NCBI GenBank assembly: GCA_000621405.1
Contig: JHYK01000022.1
Span: 1-44,702 of the forward strand
Direction: 5' to 3'
Length of the DNA: 44,702 nucleotides
Origin: Lachnospiraceae bacterium AC3007
Lineage (GTDB): Bacteria; Bacillota; Clostridia; Lachnospirales; Lachnospiraceae
Part shown: positions 23,060-30,338 of the stretch, in pieces
Numbering within the stretch: the stretch's first letter is position 1
Layout: every line of letters begins with the position of its first letter
Position numbers and translations under genes: made by a program
Notes under the pieces: generated by a model
Told to the model about the DNA's origin: nothing
Seen by the model: the letters and a program-made list of their open reading frames with translations, nothing else
The model's database searches: none

Positions 23060-23839
23060 TCAGTAACGTCTCCTGATGGAGCGGACCACGAATCCGTCGC
23101 CCGATGTTCCGCCTGAAGCTCCTGCAAAAGCAGCAACTGCGGCAGTGATCACTGCGACAAGCTCCGCATCATCTGTCTCATTACCAGATTCGAGCTCTTC
23201 TCTCTCCGCGATCTGGCTTACAGCCTTGCTCACGGGAGCAGCCATCTTATCCTCTTTGGCCTTGGCAACTCCGGAATTCGGAAGAAGCTTGAACAGGCTT
23301 ATTATGATCGAAAGGAATATAAGGATGGCGAACGTGGTTCCCATGCCGAGCAGCGTATTAAGCCCTGCTTTTATCATATTCTCTTCGAGAGTATAATCAG
23401 CGCTCGTAGTAATGGAGACTATCTTGCCCTTCTCGTTCATTACGATAACGGTCTTACCGGTCCTTCTGCTTCCCTGGATGGGGAAAGTGGCAATGACTTC
23501 CTTATCATTAGAAGTCATCTGCGGCTCGCCGGGTTCGCCGACATCACCGAATTCCTCGCTGAGTGAAACCCATGCTTCAAGACCGTTCCTGAAGGCCTTG
23601 CCGTCAATTGAATAGCCATACTGCTTGAAGAAATCTTCAATCTCATCATCTTCCATATCAAGGAGTCCTTCTGCAGATTCGGCATCGGTGTTGAAGATAC
23701 CACCCATGATGCCCTGAGCCTGCGCGATATCTATGGGAGATATCGGAAGGTCTTCCTTCTTCTCGCCGCAGCCTGAAAGCGACAGTGCCAAGACGGCCAG
23801 AAGGATGATCGCTATGGCTTTATTAATCATTCTTTTCAT
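23060..23839 (-). CDS. OadG-family gamma subunit with N-terminal lipoprotein extension
   Basis: A 259-aa protein. It begins with a lipoprotein signal (MKRMINKAIAIILLAVLALS, then LSGCG lipobox, Cys at about 23). Residues 30-150 form an acidic extracellular domain I do not recognise, with EVIATFPIQGSRRTGKTVIVMNEKGKI resembling a small ligand-binding fold. Then comes one membrane helix (LGMGTTFAILIFLSIIISLF), and the tail DAELVAVITAAVAAFAG ending in FVVRSIRRR, the typical OadG end. Classical OadG is only 80-100 aa, so two thirds of this protein are extra. ATG 23839 is chosen for its signal peptide; GGGAGG lies upstream. OadG holds alpha and beta subunits together. Confidence 0.85.
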   Translation of the reverse strand: MKRMINKAIAIILLAVLALSLSGCGEKKEDLPISPIDIAQAQGIMGGIFNTDAESAEGLLDMEDDEIEDFFKQYGYSIDGKAFRNGLEAWVSLSEEFGDVGEPGEPQMTSNDKEVIATFPIQGSRRTGKTVIVMNEKGKIVSITTSADYTLEENMIKAGLNTLLGMGTTFAILIFLSIIISLFKLLPNSGVAKAKEDKMAAPVSKAVSQIAEREELESGNETDDAELVAVITAAVAAFAGASGGTSGDGFVVRSIRRRY

Positions 23840-23858
23840 GTCAGGTCCGTCCTCCCTC

Positions 23859-25292
23859 TCAGATAGCGCCGTGCTTCTTGTCAGGCCTGTCTTCTCTCTT
23901 TGTGTAGAGCATCTCAAATGCGCCTATGACATATTTCCTTGTATCCTCGGGATCGATAAGGGTATCGACATAGCCTCTTGCGGCAGCTGATTCTGCGGAA
24001 TCCTGCAGAGCCTCATATTCTTTGGCCTTATCGGAGATCACCGAAGGATCCTCACCCTCATACATGATCTCTGCTGCATGACGGGCATCCATGGCGCCTA
24101 TCTTTGCATTGTTCCATGCATATGCATAATCAGCACCGATGGATTTGGAATTCATGACTATGGCTGCCGTACCGAAAGCCTCCTTGATGTATACATTGAC
24201 CTTGGGGACAGTAGCTTCCGCAAAAGCAGCCGTGAGCTTTGCAGCATCACGTGCGATATTCTTCTCGGCGCACTCGCATGTGCAATAGCCTTTTACATTT
24301 GTAAGAGTAAGAATGGGGATCTCAAAAGCATCACAGAACTTGACGAAGTCTGTTGCCTTTTTGACGCCCTTGGGACATAAGACAGCATCAAAGGTCTCCG
24401 CAGGCTCTCCGTTCTCGCCGGTGATCTCGGTGCGGTTAGCGATACATCCGACTGTCGCGCCGTTAAGCCTTATGAAGCCTGTGACCATGTTCTTACCATA
24501 AGCTGACTTGGTCTCAAGGAATACATTGTCATCTGCGATCTGAGCAAAAGCAGCCCCCGTATCGCCTGTGCATGAAGCTATGACGGAGGAAGCCCTGTTG
24601 AGGTCGTCCGTGCAGTCGGTGAATGCTTCCTCTTCATTATTGGAAGGAAGGAAAGAAACGAGCTCTCTGATGCCTGCAAAGATCTCATCCTCGCTTCCCG
24701 TGAAGTCGACGATGCCGGCCTCTTCGCTCTGGAAAGCAGCAGCTGCGGTGTCATTCTTCTCTTCGTAGTTACCCTTTATGGCATTAGGCGAATTCACGAA
24801 CAGCTTTGCCTTATCCGACTCCATGAATGTGAAATCAGTAAGCCCGGGGATCAGTGCAAGTCCTCCGCCGCAATTGCCGAATACTGCGGTGATCTGAGGA
24901 ATGACTCCGGAAGCCATGGCCTGATTGTGGTAGATGCGGCCGAAAGCATTCAGCGCATCGGTAGACTCCTCAAGCCTTAATCCCGCAGAATCGATAAGTC
25001 CGATAACGGGAGCTCCTGTCTTCATAGCCATGTGATAGAGATTCACGATCTTCTTCGCATGCATCTCGCCTACTGCGCCGCCAAGTACCGAAGCATCCTG
25101 GCTGTACACATAGACAAGACTTCCGTCGATAAGACCGTATCCTGTCATGACACCGTCACCGGGAGCCTTTTTTGTTTCGAGGTTGAAATCAGTGCTGCGG
25201 GCCGTGACCTTGGCACCGATCTCCACGAAACTGTTTTCATCGAGCAGGGAAGCGATCCTTCTGCCCGCTGAGCTGTTTGTGAGATTGCTCAT
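23859..25292 (-). CDS. mmdA: Acyl-CoA carboxyltransferase (methylmalonyl/propionyl-CoA type, 12S-like)
   Basis: A 477-aa crotonase-fold carboxyltransferase. Both halves show the oxyanion-hole glycines: VFGNCGGGLALIPGLTDF (N-terminal half) and KEAFGTAAIVMNSKSIGADY (C-terminal half), with DSAGLRLEES and TNVKGYCTC as substrate-side loops. This family carries CO2 between biotin and propionyl-CoA, acetyl-CoA or glutaconyl-CoA. It is the first gene of the cluster; the ATG at 25292 has GGAGG eight bases upstream and a leader with two hairpins. The exact acyl-CoA is not readable. It is at the shorter end of MmdA lengths (about 510). Confidence 0.88.
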   Translation of the reverse strand: MSNLTNSSAGRRIASLLDENSFVEIGAKVTARSTDFNLETKKAPGDGVMTGYGLIDGSLVYVYSQDASVLGGAVGEMHAKKIVNLYHMAMKTGAPVIGLIDSAGLRLEESTDALNAFGRIYHNQAMASGVIPQITAVFGNCGGGLALIPGLTDFTFMESDKAKLFVNSPNAIKGNYEEKNDTAAAAFQSEEAGIVDFTGSEDEIFAGIRELVSFLPSNNEEEAFTDCTDDLNRASSVIASCTGDTGAAFAQIADDNVFLETKSAYGKNMVTGFIRLNGATVGCIANRTEITGENGEPAETFDAVLCPKGVKKATDFVKFCDAFEIPILTLTNVKGYCTCECAEKNIARDAAKLTAAFAEATVPKVNVYIKEAFGTAAIVMNSKSIGADYAYAWNNAKIGAMDARHAAEIMYEGEDPSVISDKAKEYEALQDSAESAAARGYVDTLIDPEDTRKYVIGAFEMLYTKREDRPDKKHGAI

Positions 25293-25320
25293 ATTAAACC
25301 TCCATGAAAATATTGTTTAT

Positions 25321-25393
25321 CCGGAAATGACTCCGGAAAAGTTCACAGTTCGTAACTGTTCCGTTCAGTTACGACAGTTCTTCTATTTTATCA
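25321..25393 (-). promoter_or_regulatory. Promoter and structured leader of the decarboxylase operon
   Basis: On the minus strand an extended -10, TGATAAAAT (25385-25393), is followed by a leader with two inverted repeats. TCGTAACTG (25350-25358) pairs perfectly with CAGTTACGA (25366-25374), and CCGGA (25321-25325) pairs with TCCGG (25332-25336). The first dyad sits just after the likely transcription start and could be an operator or a leader hairpin. Confidence 0.55.
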
Positions 25394-25422
25394 CAAACTC
25401 TTTCCAAGATACAGTAAATTTT

Positions 25423-25998
25423 TCAGATCTTGACCGAGAGCCTCTCTTCGGCTTCTTCCTCGGCTTCCTCCCTGAATTCTTCTACATGCTCGGGTGCTAT
25501 CTCGGGAAGGTCATCGAGGGAATCGACGCCGAAGGCTCTCAGGAAATCATCAGTTGTACCGAAAAGGATCGGCTTTCCCGGAGCATCCATCCTTCCGAGT
25601 TCCTTCACGAGACCGTACTCTACGAGCCTGTTCATTGCATGGTCGGAATTAACGCCTCTTATGGCCTCCACCTGAAGCTTTGTGACCGGCTGCTTATATG
25701 CAACTATGGAAAGCGTCTCGAGCTGAATATCTGTCAGCTGATATTCTCTTTTATTCTTTGCTATCTTCGCAAGATAAGGATAAAGATCTGCCTTGGTGCA
25801 AAGCTGGAGCTTATCCTCTATGCGTACTATCTCTATCCCGCGCTCAGCCTTCTTATAATCCTCTGTGAGATCTTCAAAAGCCTGCATCACCTCATCCTTT
25901 TCGCACTCGGTGATCTCCGATATCTTGTCCACTGATACCGCATCTCCCGCAGCAAAGAGCACGCCTTCTAATATCGCTTTAAGTTCCTTCAGTTCCAT
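25423..25998 (-). CDS. scpB: Segregation and condensation protein B
   Basis: A 191-aa winged-helix partner of the SMC-ScpA condensin complex, which compacts and segregates the chromosome. The typical opening (LKAILEGVLFAAGDAVSVDKIS), the central LTDIQLETLSIVAYKQPVTK and the second winged helix with VEAIRGVNSDHAMNRLVEYG are all present, then LGRMDAPGKPILFGTTDDFL. AAGGAG precedes ATG 25998, which lies 20 bases inside the end of scpA. The tail is a Glu-rich stretch. It is the last gene of the long minus-strand run. Confidence 0.95.
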   Translation of the reverse strand: MELKELKAILEGVLFAAGDAVSVDKISEITECEKDEVMQAFEDLTEDYKKAERGIEIVRIEDKLQLCTKADLYPYLAKIAKNKREYQLTDIQLETLSIVAYKQPVTKLQVEAIRGVNSDHAMNRLVEYGLVKELGRMDAPGKPILFGTTDDFLRAFGVDSLDDLPEIAPEHVEEFREEAEEEAEERLSVKI

Positions 25999-26800
25999 TA
26001 TCCTGATCTCCTTCTGATCCGTCGTCTGTCTCAGGTGCGTCTTCCTTTATCTCCTTGACGACGATGTCTATGTCGCTTTCTATGTCGCTCTGCTTTGCTT
26101 CAACCTCTCCGTTCTTCATCATCTCAAGTATGCAGAGGAATACGATTATGACCTCAGCCTTTGAACCCGAAGATGTCAGCAGTTCCCTGAAAGAAAATCT
26201 CTTCTTTCCTCTTGCATATGCTCTGATATATGCGGCCTTTGCCTCCGAATCGACTTCTTCCTTCTCTATCGTACCGAATTTGGATCTTACCGGATCGATC
26301 TTGTCTTCCTGTCTTTTGATCAGCTCATCGAAGATCGCATTCAGTTTTTGAAGAGTGGTGCTTCCTACAAGCTTCTCGAGATCCACCGGCTCTTCTGCCT
26401 CAAGGACCTCTTTCGGCATGGAGCTGCCCTTAAAGAGGGACCTCCCTGCGTCCACGCTCATATCCTTAAGCTCCAGGGAAGCATATTTGTAGATCTTGTA
26501 TTCGAGCAGCCTCTGAACGAGCTCTGTACGGGGATCGATCTCCTCCCCTTCTTCGTCCTTCTCCTTCGGAAGCAGCATCCGGCACTTAATATCGAGAAGA
26601 GTGGAAGCCATGACGAGAAATTCGGACATGGTATCCATGTCATAGTCATCCTCCTTAAGCGCCTCAAGGTATTCCATGTACTGTTCCGTGATGAGAGCTA
26701 TCGGGATGTCATATATATCCACCTTGTTCTTGTCTATAAGGTGAAGGAGAAGGTCCAGAGGACCTTCAAATTTTTCAAGTTTGAATTCAAGTTCACTCAT
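25979..26800 (-). CDS. scpA: Segregation and condensation protein A
   Basis: A 273-aa kleisin of the SMC complex. FKLEKFEGPLDLLLHLIDKN is the family hallmark at the N-terminus, which binds the SMC neck. EFLVMASTLLDIKCRMLLP follows, and the C-terminal winged helix that contacts the other SMC head includes LLTSSGSKAEVIIVFLCILE and ends with ELMKNGEVEAKQSDI-like sequence. An extra acidic tail of about 30 residues closes the protein. ATG 26800 overlaps no gene but its AAAAGGAA ribosome site lies in the end of the phosphoesterase gene. Confidence 0.95.
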   Translation of the reverse strand: MSELEFKLEKFEGPLDLLLHLIDKNKVDIYDIPIALITEQYMEYLEALKEDDYDMDTMSEFLVMASTLLDIKCRMLLPKEKDEEGEEIDPRTELVQRLLEYKIYKYASLELKDMSVDAGRSLFKGSSMPKEVLEAEEPVDLEKLVGSTTLQKLNAIFDELIKRQEDKIDPVRSKFGTIEKEEVDSEAKAAYIRAYARGKKRFSFRELLTSSGSKAEVIIVFLCILEMMKNGEVEAKQSDIESDIDIVVKEIKEDAPETDDGSEGDQDNGTEGT

Positions 26801-26810
26801 ATATGTGATG

Positions 26811-27608
26811 TTATTCCTTTTTCAGATCAACTATCATAAGCTCCGTGGGATCATTGATGCGAAGCTGTATCGTGTGACAGCCGAGACCCTTCGTGACAAG
26901 CATCCTTGATGCCTTTCTTTCAAAACTTCCGGCGTCATATTCCGGAAAGAGTCTCAGTTTCGGTGATATCACGCCTCCGAGATACGGAAGTCTTACGATC
27001 CCGCCATGCATATGTCCTGAGAGCACAAGATCAGATCCGTAATCGCTGTATGGCACGAAATACTGGGGATCATGGGCTATGAGAATGTTGAACTTATCTC
27101 TCTCAAGCTCCCCTATCTTCTCTTCTATCTGCCTGACCGAAAGAGGCTTGAACAGACCTCTGCAGAAATATGACAGATCAAGATCCAGACATGATACTTT
27201 TATTCCCGTATCCTCTATATATTTATATGAATCACTGAGGATCTTAAGATGCGCATCATTAAGGCCCCTTATCAGCTGAGCTCTCTCCCTATGCAGAAAG
27301 CCTCCCTGCAGGATCTTCTTTTCATGATTGCCCATGCCGTATATCACGGGATAATGCTCGTGGATCATCCCCACGACCTTCATGACCCGCGTCGGATCAG
27401 AGCCTTTTATGGAATCGACCATGTCTCCCGCTATGATGACGAGATCCGGGGTCTCTTTGTCCACCTCATGAAAAAGCCGCCGGCCCATATCTTCCAACAT
27501 ACAGTTGTGAAGATCCGCAAGGACCGCCAGCCTGATGTCACGTCTGATCTTTTTGCTCTTTATACTGTAGTGAGTTGTCTCAAATCCTGAATTAATATAA
27601 AACTTCAT
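26811..27608 (-). CDS. Calcineurin-like metallophosphoesterase
   Basis: A 265-aa phosphoesterase. The metal ligands fall in the classical order: LAVLADLHN (D, H), LVIIAGDMVDS (D), GMGNHEKK (N, H), NILIAHDP (H) and LVLSGHMHGG (H, H). This YaeI/YkuE-like group includes membrane-proximal enzymes such as UDP-diacylglucosamine hydrolase relatives, but no membrane segment is present here. ATG 27608 is preferred to a TTG three codons upstream; neither has a strong ribosome site and the gene overlaps the end of the preceding repeat-protein gene, implying translational coupling. Confidence 0.88.
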   Translation of the reverse strand: MKFYINSGFETTHYSIKSKKIRRDIRLAVLADLHNCMLEDMGRRLFHEVDKETPDLVIIAGDMVDSIKGSDPTRVMKVVGMIHEHYPVIYGMGNHEKKILQGGFLHRERAQLIRGLNDAHLKILSDSYKYIEDTGIKVSCLDLDLSYFCRGLFKPLSVRQIEEKIGELERDKFNILIAHDPQYFVPYSDYGSDLVLSGHMHGGIVRLPYLGGVISPKLRLFPEYDAGSFERKASRMLVTKGLGCHTIQLRINDPTELMIVDLKKE

Positions 27609-27613
27609 ATCGC

Positions 27614-28552
27614 TCAATAGTAATCAGATGAATAGTCGGATCCGGTATCATAGTCTGAACCGTAATCATCATCCGTTCCGGTATCCGAGCCATAGTCCGA
27701 ACCATAATCCGAACCGTAATCATCTTCCGAAGAAGACCGGTCAGAAGATTCGCTGCCTGATGCAAGAGGCACTGCACTCTCCGGCTCATCAAAAGAATAT
27801 CCATAGTCATCGCTTCCGTCCGCGCCGCCGCTCTCCATGCTGTAGCCGTATCCGTCATCCGATGATACAGCATCTCCCGTATCCGGTACGGAATAATCAC
27901 CGTAATCCTGATCATCCATATCATAATCCATGCTGCTCTTTTTCTTAACGGGCGGCATCTTCATGGGGTTGGGGATCATCCCGGGCTTTTCATCCACCGG
28001 AGGATCAAATCTTTCCGGATCATACGAAAGGGGTTCCGTCTCAGGCGCCATCTGTGATGTGTCCGGTCCGGAATACCGGGCAGGCTCGGAATATGCCGCG
28101 GGCTCGGGCTCACTATAGGATGGTGCTTCCGGTTCACTGTATGAGACAGGCTCACTGTATGCCGAAGGCTTCTGTTCCATATAGGATGGCGCTGCGGGTT
28201 CGCTGTATGAGGCAGGCTCACTGTACGATGAAGGCTTCTGCTCCGTATAGGATGGCGTTGCGGGTTCGCTGTATGAGGCAGGCTCATTGTAAGATGAAGG
28301 CTTCTGCTCCGTATAGGACGACGCTGCGGGTTCGCTGTATGAGGCAGGCTTTTGCTCCATATAGGATGGCACTATGGGTGTATCATATGAAGAGTGCCTC
28401 GGAACAGGGTTGCCTACTCTGTCCTCCACCTTCCTGTCAGGCTTTGGCGGTGTACGAAATAGAGTCTTGCCTTCTGCCGACTTGTCTATAGGGGAGCCGT
28501 CAATATTCTTTTCGGAAAATGGCTCCGGCAGGAGCTCGGCAGTTACATCCAT
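27614..28552 (-). CDS. Disordered Tyr/Ser/Pro-repeat protein, function unknown
   Basis: A 312-aa low-complexity protein with no signal peptide or membrane segment. Residues 60-170 are repeats of SYSEPA and SYTEQKP-type units, encoded by three near-identical 66-bp DNA repeats (28135-28332). Residues 200-312 are acidic and rich in Asp, Ser, Tyr and Gly, ending in YGSDYGSDYGSD-like copies. I recognise no domain. It starts four bases after the yebC stop and overlaps the phosphoesterase gene, so it is expressed within a housekeeping operon. The composition (Tyr spaced in acidic sequence) resembles proteins that phase-separate or are multiply phosphorylated; that is inference. Confidence 0.65.
   Translation of the reverse strand: MDVTAELLPEPFSEKNIDGSPIDKSAEGKTLFRTPPKPDRKVEDRVGNPVPRHSSYDTPIVPSYMEQKPASYSEPAASSYTEQKPSSYNEPASYSEPATPSYTEQKPSSYSEPASYSEPAAPSYMEQKPSAYSEPVSYSEPEAPSYSEPEPAAYSEPARYSGPDTSQMAPETEPLSYDPERFDPPVDEKPGMIPNPMKMPPVKKKSSMDYDMDDQDYGDYSVPDTGDAVSSDDGYGYSMESGGADGSDDYGYSFDEPESAVPLASGSESSDRSSSEDDYGSDYGSDYGSDTGTDDDYGSDYDTGSDYSSDYY
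28135..28332 (-). repeat. Three 66-bp tandem repeats inside the Tyr/Ser/Pro-repeat gene
   Basis: Units at 28135-28200, 28201-28266 and 28267-28332 are near identical, each coding 22 residues; a partial fourth follows. The 66-bp period keeps the frame, so copy number can change without breaking the gene. Confidence 0.8.
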
Positions 28553-28556
28553 CTAA

Positions 28557-29285
28557 TTACTCGTCCCAGTTGTGATACACGGCCTGAACGTCATCATCAT
28601 CATCAAGAAGATCAAGAAGTCTTGTAAGAGCAACTCTGTCTTCTTCGCTTGAAACGCTCACATAATTCTGAGGAAGCATCGCCACCTCTGCCTGGGCCAT
28701 CACTACTCCTTCTTTTTCAAGCTTTTCCCTGACAGCATCAAAATCAGCCTTATCGGTAATGATCTCATAGGAATCCTCTTCTTCCTTAAAATCCTCAGCT
28801 CCTGCATCAAGAGCCGTCATCATGAGATCATCAGCTTCCATCTCGCATTCTTCTTTATCGACAATGATCTGACCCTTTTCGTCAAACATGAAAGAGACGC
28901 AGCCGGGAGTACCCATATTGCCTTTGCCCTTTGAGAATGCGGCTCTTACCGATGCTGCGGTCCTGTTCTTATTGTCCGTAAGTGCATTCACTATGATGGC
29001 AATGCCCGCAGGGCCGTAGCCTTCATAGGTGCAGTATTCGTAATTGACGCTCGAGCCTTCGCCGGAGGCCTTCTTGATACCGCGCTCTATTGTGTCATTG
29101 GGCATGTTATTGGCCTTTGCCTTGGCGATGACTGTAGCAAGTTTGAAATTATTGGAAGGATCGGGGCCGCCTTCCTTCACGGCGACAGCGATCTCTCTTC
29201 CTATGATCGTGAATATCTTGCCCTTGGCTGCATCGTTCTTTTCCTTCTTATGCTTGATGTTTGCAAATTTTGAATGTCCTGACAT
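28557..29285 (-). CDS. yebC: YebC/PmpR-family protein
   Basis: A 242-aa member of the YebC/TACO1 family. The start [20 protein letters not shown] is the family signature, followed by [20 protein letters not shown] and [19 protein letters not shown]. The C-terminal acidic [20 protein letters not shown] is also typical. The family was first described as transcription regulators and recent work ties it to translation through proline-rich stretches; the highly Pro-containing repeat protein encoded next to it is an interesting coincidence. TAGGAGATAGGAT lies before ATG 29285. Confidence 0.93.
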   Translation of the reverse strand: MSGHSKFANIKHKKEKNDAAKGKIFTIIGREIAVAVKEGGPDPSNNFKLATVIAKAKANNMPNDTIERGIKKASGEGSSVNYEYCTYEGYGPAGIAIIVNALTDNKNRTAASVRAAFSKGKGNMGTPGCVSFMFDEKGQIIVDKEECEMEADDLMMTALDAGAEDFKEEEDSYEIITDKADFDAVREKLEKEGVVMAQAEVAMLPQNYVSVSSEEDRVALTRLLDLLDDDDDVQAVYHNWDE

Positions 29286-29295
29286 ATCCTATCTC

Positions 29296-29469
29296 CTATT
29301 CTTGATCCATTATTGTGTAAATCTTAACCTGCTCGCCGGAAGATATATATTTTTCAACCGCGGCTACGATCTCACTAAGCTCAGCCTTCGTGCCCAAGCG
29401 GCCCTCGTAACGCGCTTCGCAGCTTAGTCGGGCCAGGGCACTCGCCTTCGCTAAGTTCGACGTGCTCAT
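29296..29469 (-). CDS. Possible 57-aa protein upstream of yebC, unrecognised
   Basis: An open frame of 57 residues beginning MSTSNLAKASALARLS and ending EKYISSGEQVKIYTIMDQE, ten bases before the yebC start. The C-terminal half looks protein-like (ELSEIVAAVEKYISSGEQ, an amphipathic helix). The N-terminal half is GC-rich and full of short repeats such as GCGAAGCGC, unlike its neighbours. The ribosome site is weak. It could be a real small gene, or a dispersed GC-rich repeat that happens to be open. It is the only content of the 223-bp gap between the CBS gene and yebC. Confidence 0.35.
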   Translation of the reverse strand: MSTSNLAKASALARLSCEARYEGRLGTKAELSEIVAAVEKYISSGEQVKIYTIMDQE

Positions 29470-29508
29470 TGCTCTGAAAAATATAAATATTCTATTGTGG
29501 ACTTAATC

Positions 29509-30327
29509 TTACTCCTTGCGTCGAACCCTCACATTTTGTATTACGTGATTACTGATCGATACTACATGAAAATTAAACCCGCCGTAATCAGTCTCAAATA
29601 TCTCGCCGGACTTCGGCACATGTCCCAGCACCGAAGTAAGGAAGCCGTTCAATGTCTCCACTTCTGTATCTTCAAATTTTATCCCGATCTTTTCTTCGAT
29701 ATCAGTCAGCGGAGTCAGCCCCTTTATTATATAGGCGTCTTCACCGATCTTCCGGATGTCAGCTTCGTCCTCGTCATATTCATCCAGGATGTCTCCGACC
29801 AGCTCTTCAAGTATGTCCTCCATGGTGACAAGCCCCGACGTCTGCCCGTACTCATCCACCACAATGACGAGATGCGTCTTCTTAGCCTGCATCGAAGCAA
29901 AGAGCTCATCTATCTTTCTTGTCTCGGGGACAAAGCTTGCAGGTGTGATAAGATCTTCTATCTCGCCTATGGGCTTGTCCAGAAGAGATCTGTCCCTTGA
30001 AGCCCTTACCACATCTTTCAGATGGACTATGCCGAGGATATCATCGATCGAGTCATGATATACGGGATATCTGGAGTTGGCGCCGTCTATGATGATATCA
30101 AGACAGTCAGAGAGAGACGTCACATCCTCGATCGCGCTCATCTCCTCCCTGTGCGTCATGATGTCATGAGCCTCTTTGTCGTCAAGCTCGAAGACCTTCT
30201 GTATCATCTTGGCCTCGGACTCCTCCAGCACACCGGAATCCGCACCCTCGGAGACGATCGATCTTATTTCGTTTTCATATTTTTCTCCGGCCTCTTCCTT
30301 CGACCGGAGAAACTTAGGTAATTCCAT
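29509..30327 (-). CDS. CBS-domain protein of the hemolysin/CorC type
   Basis: A 272-aa cytoplasmic protein. Residues 45-170 hold two CBS motifs (VFELDDKEAHDIMTHREEM, SRYPVYHDSIDDILGIVHLK and HLVIVVDEYGQTSGLVTMED). Residues 190-272 form a CorC_HlyC domain (DAYIIKGLTPLTDIEEKI, TLNGFLTSVLGHVP). It lacks the DUF21 membrane domain found in most transporter-like relatives, so it resembles the soluble CorC/YbeX type that acts with Mg2+ efflux or ribosome maturation. ATG 30327 is chosen with AGAGG just ahead; it follows the alr stop by 11 bases. Confidence 0.88.
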   Translation of the reverse strand: MELPKFLRSKEEAGEKYENEIRSIVSEGADSGVLEESEAKMIQKVFELDDKEAHDIMTHREEMSAIEDVTSLSDCLDIIIDGANSRYPVYHDSIDDILGIVHLKDVVRASRDRSLLDKPIGEIEDLITPASFVPETRKIDELFASMQAKKTHLVIVVDEYGQTSGLVTMEDILEELVGDILDEYDEDEADIRKIGEDAYIIKGLTPLTDIEEKIGIKFEDTEVETLNGFLTSVLGHVPKSGEIFETDYGGFNFHVVSISNHVIQNVRVRRKE

Positions 30328-30338
30328 ATAACCTCTGA

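Noticed and set aside
28135-28332. Regular repeats considered as a CRISPR array
   Set aside because: Units are directly adjacent without unique spacers and lie in frame inside a coding sequence; no cas genes are present.
28054-28491. Plus-strand frame with RMALRVRCMRQAHC-type repeats
   Set aside because: It mirrors the 66-bp repeats of the Tyr/Ser/Pro-repeat gene, which has the better context (operon position, coupling).
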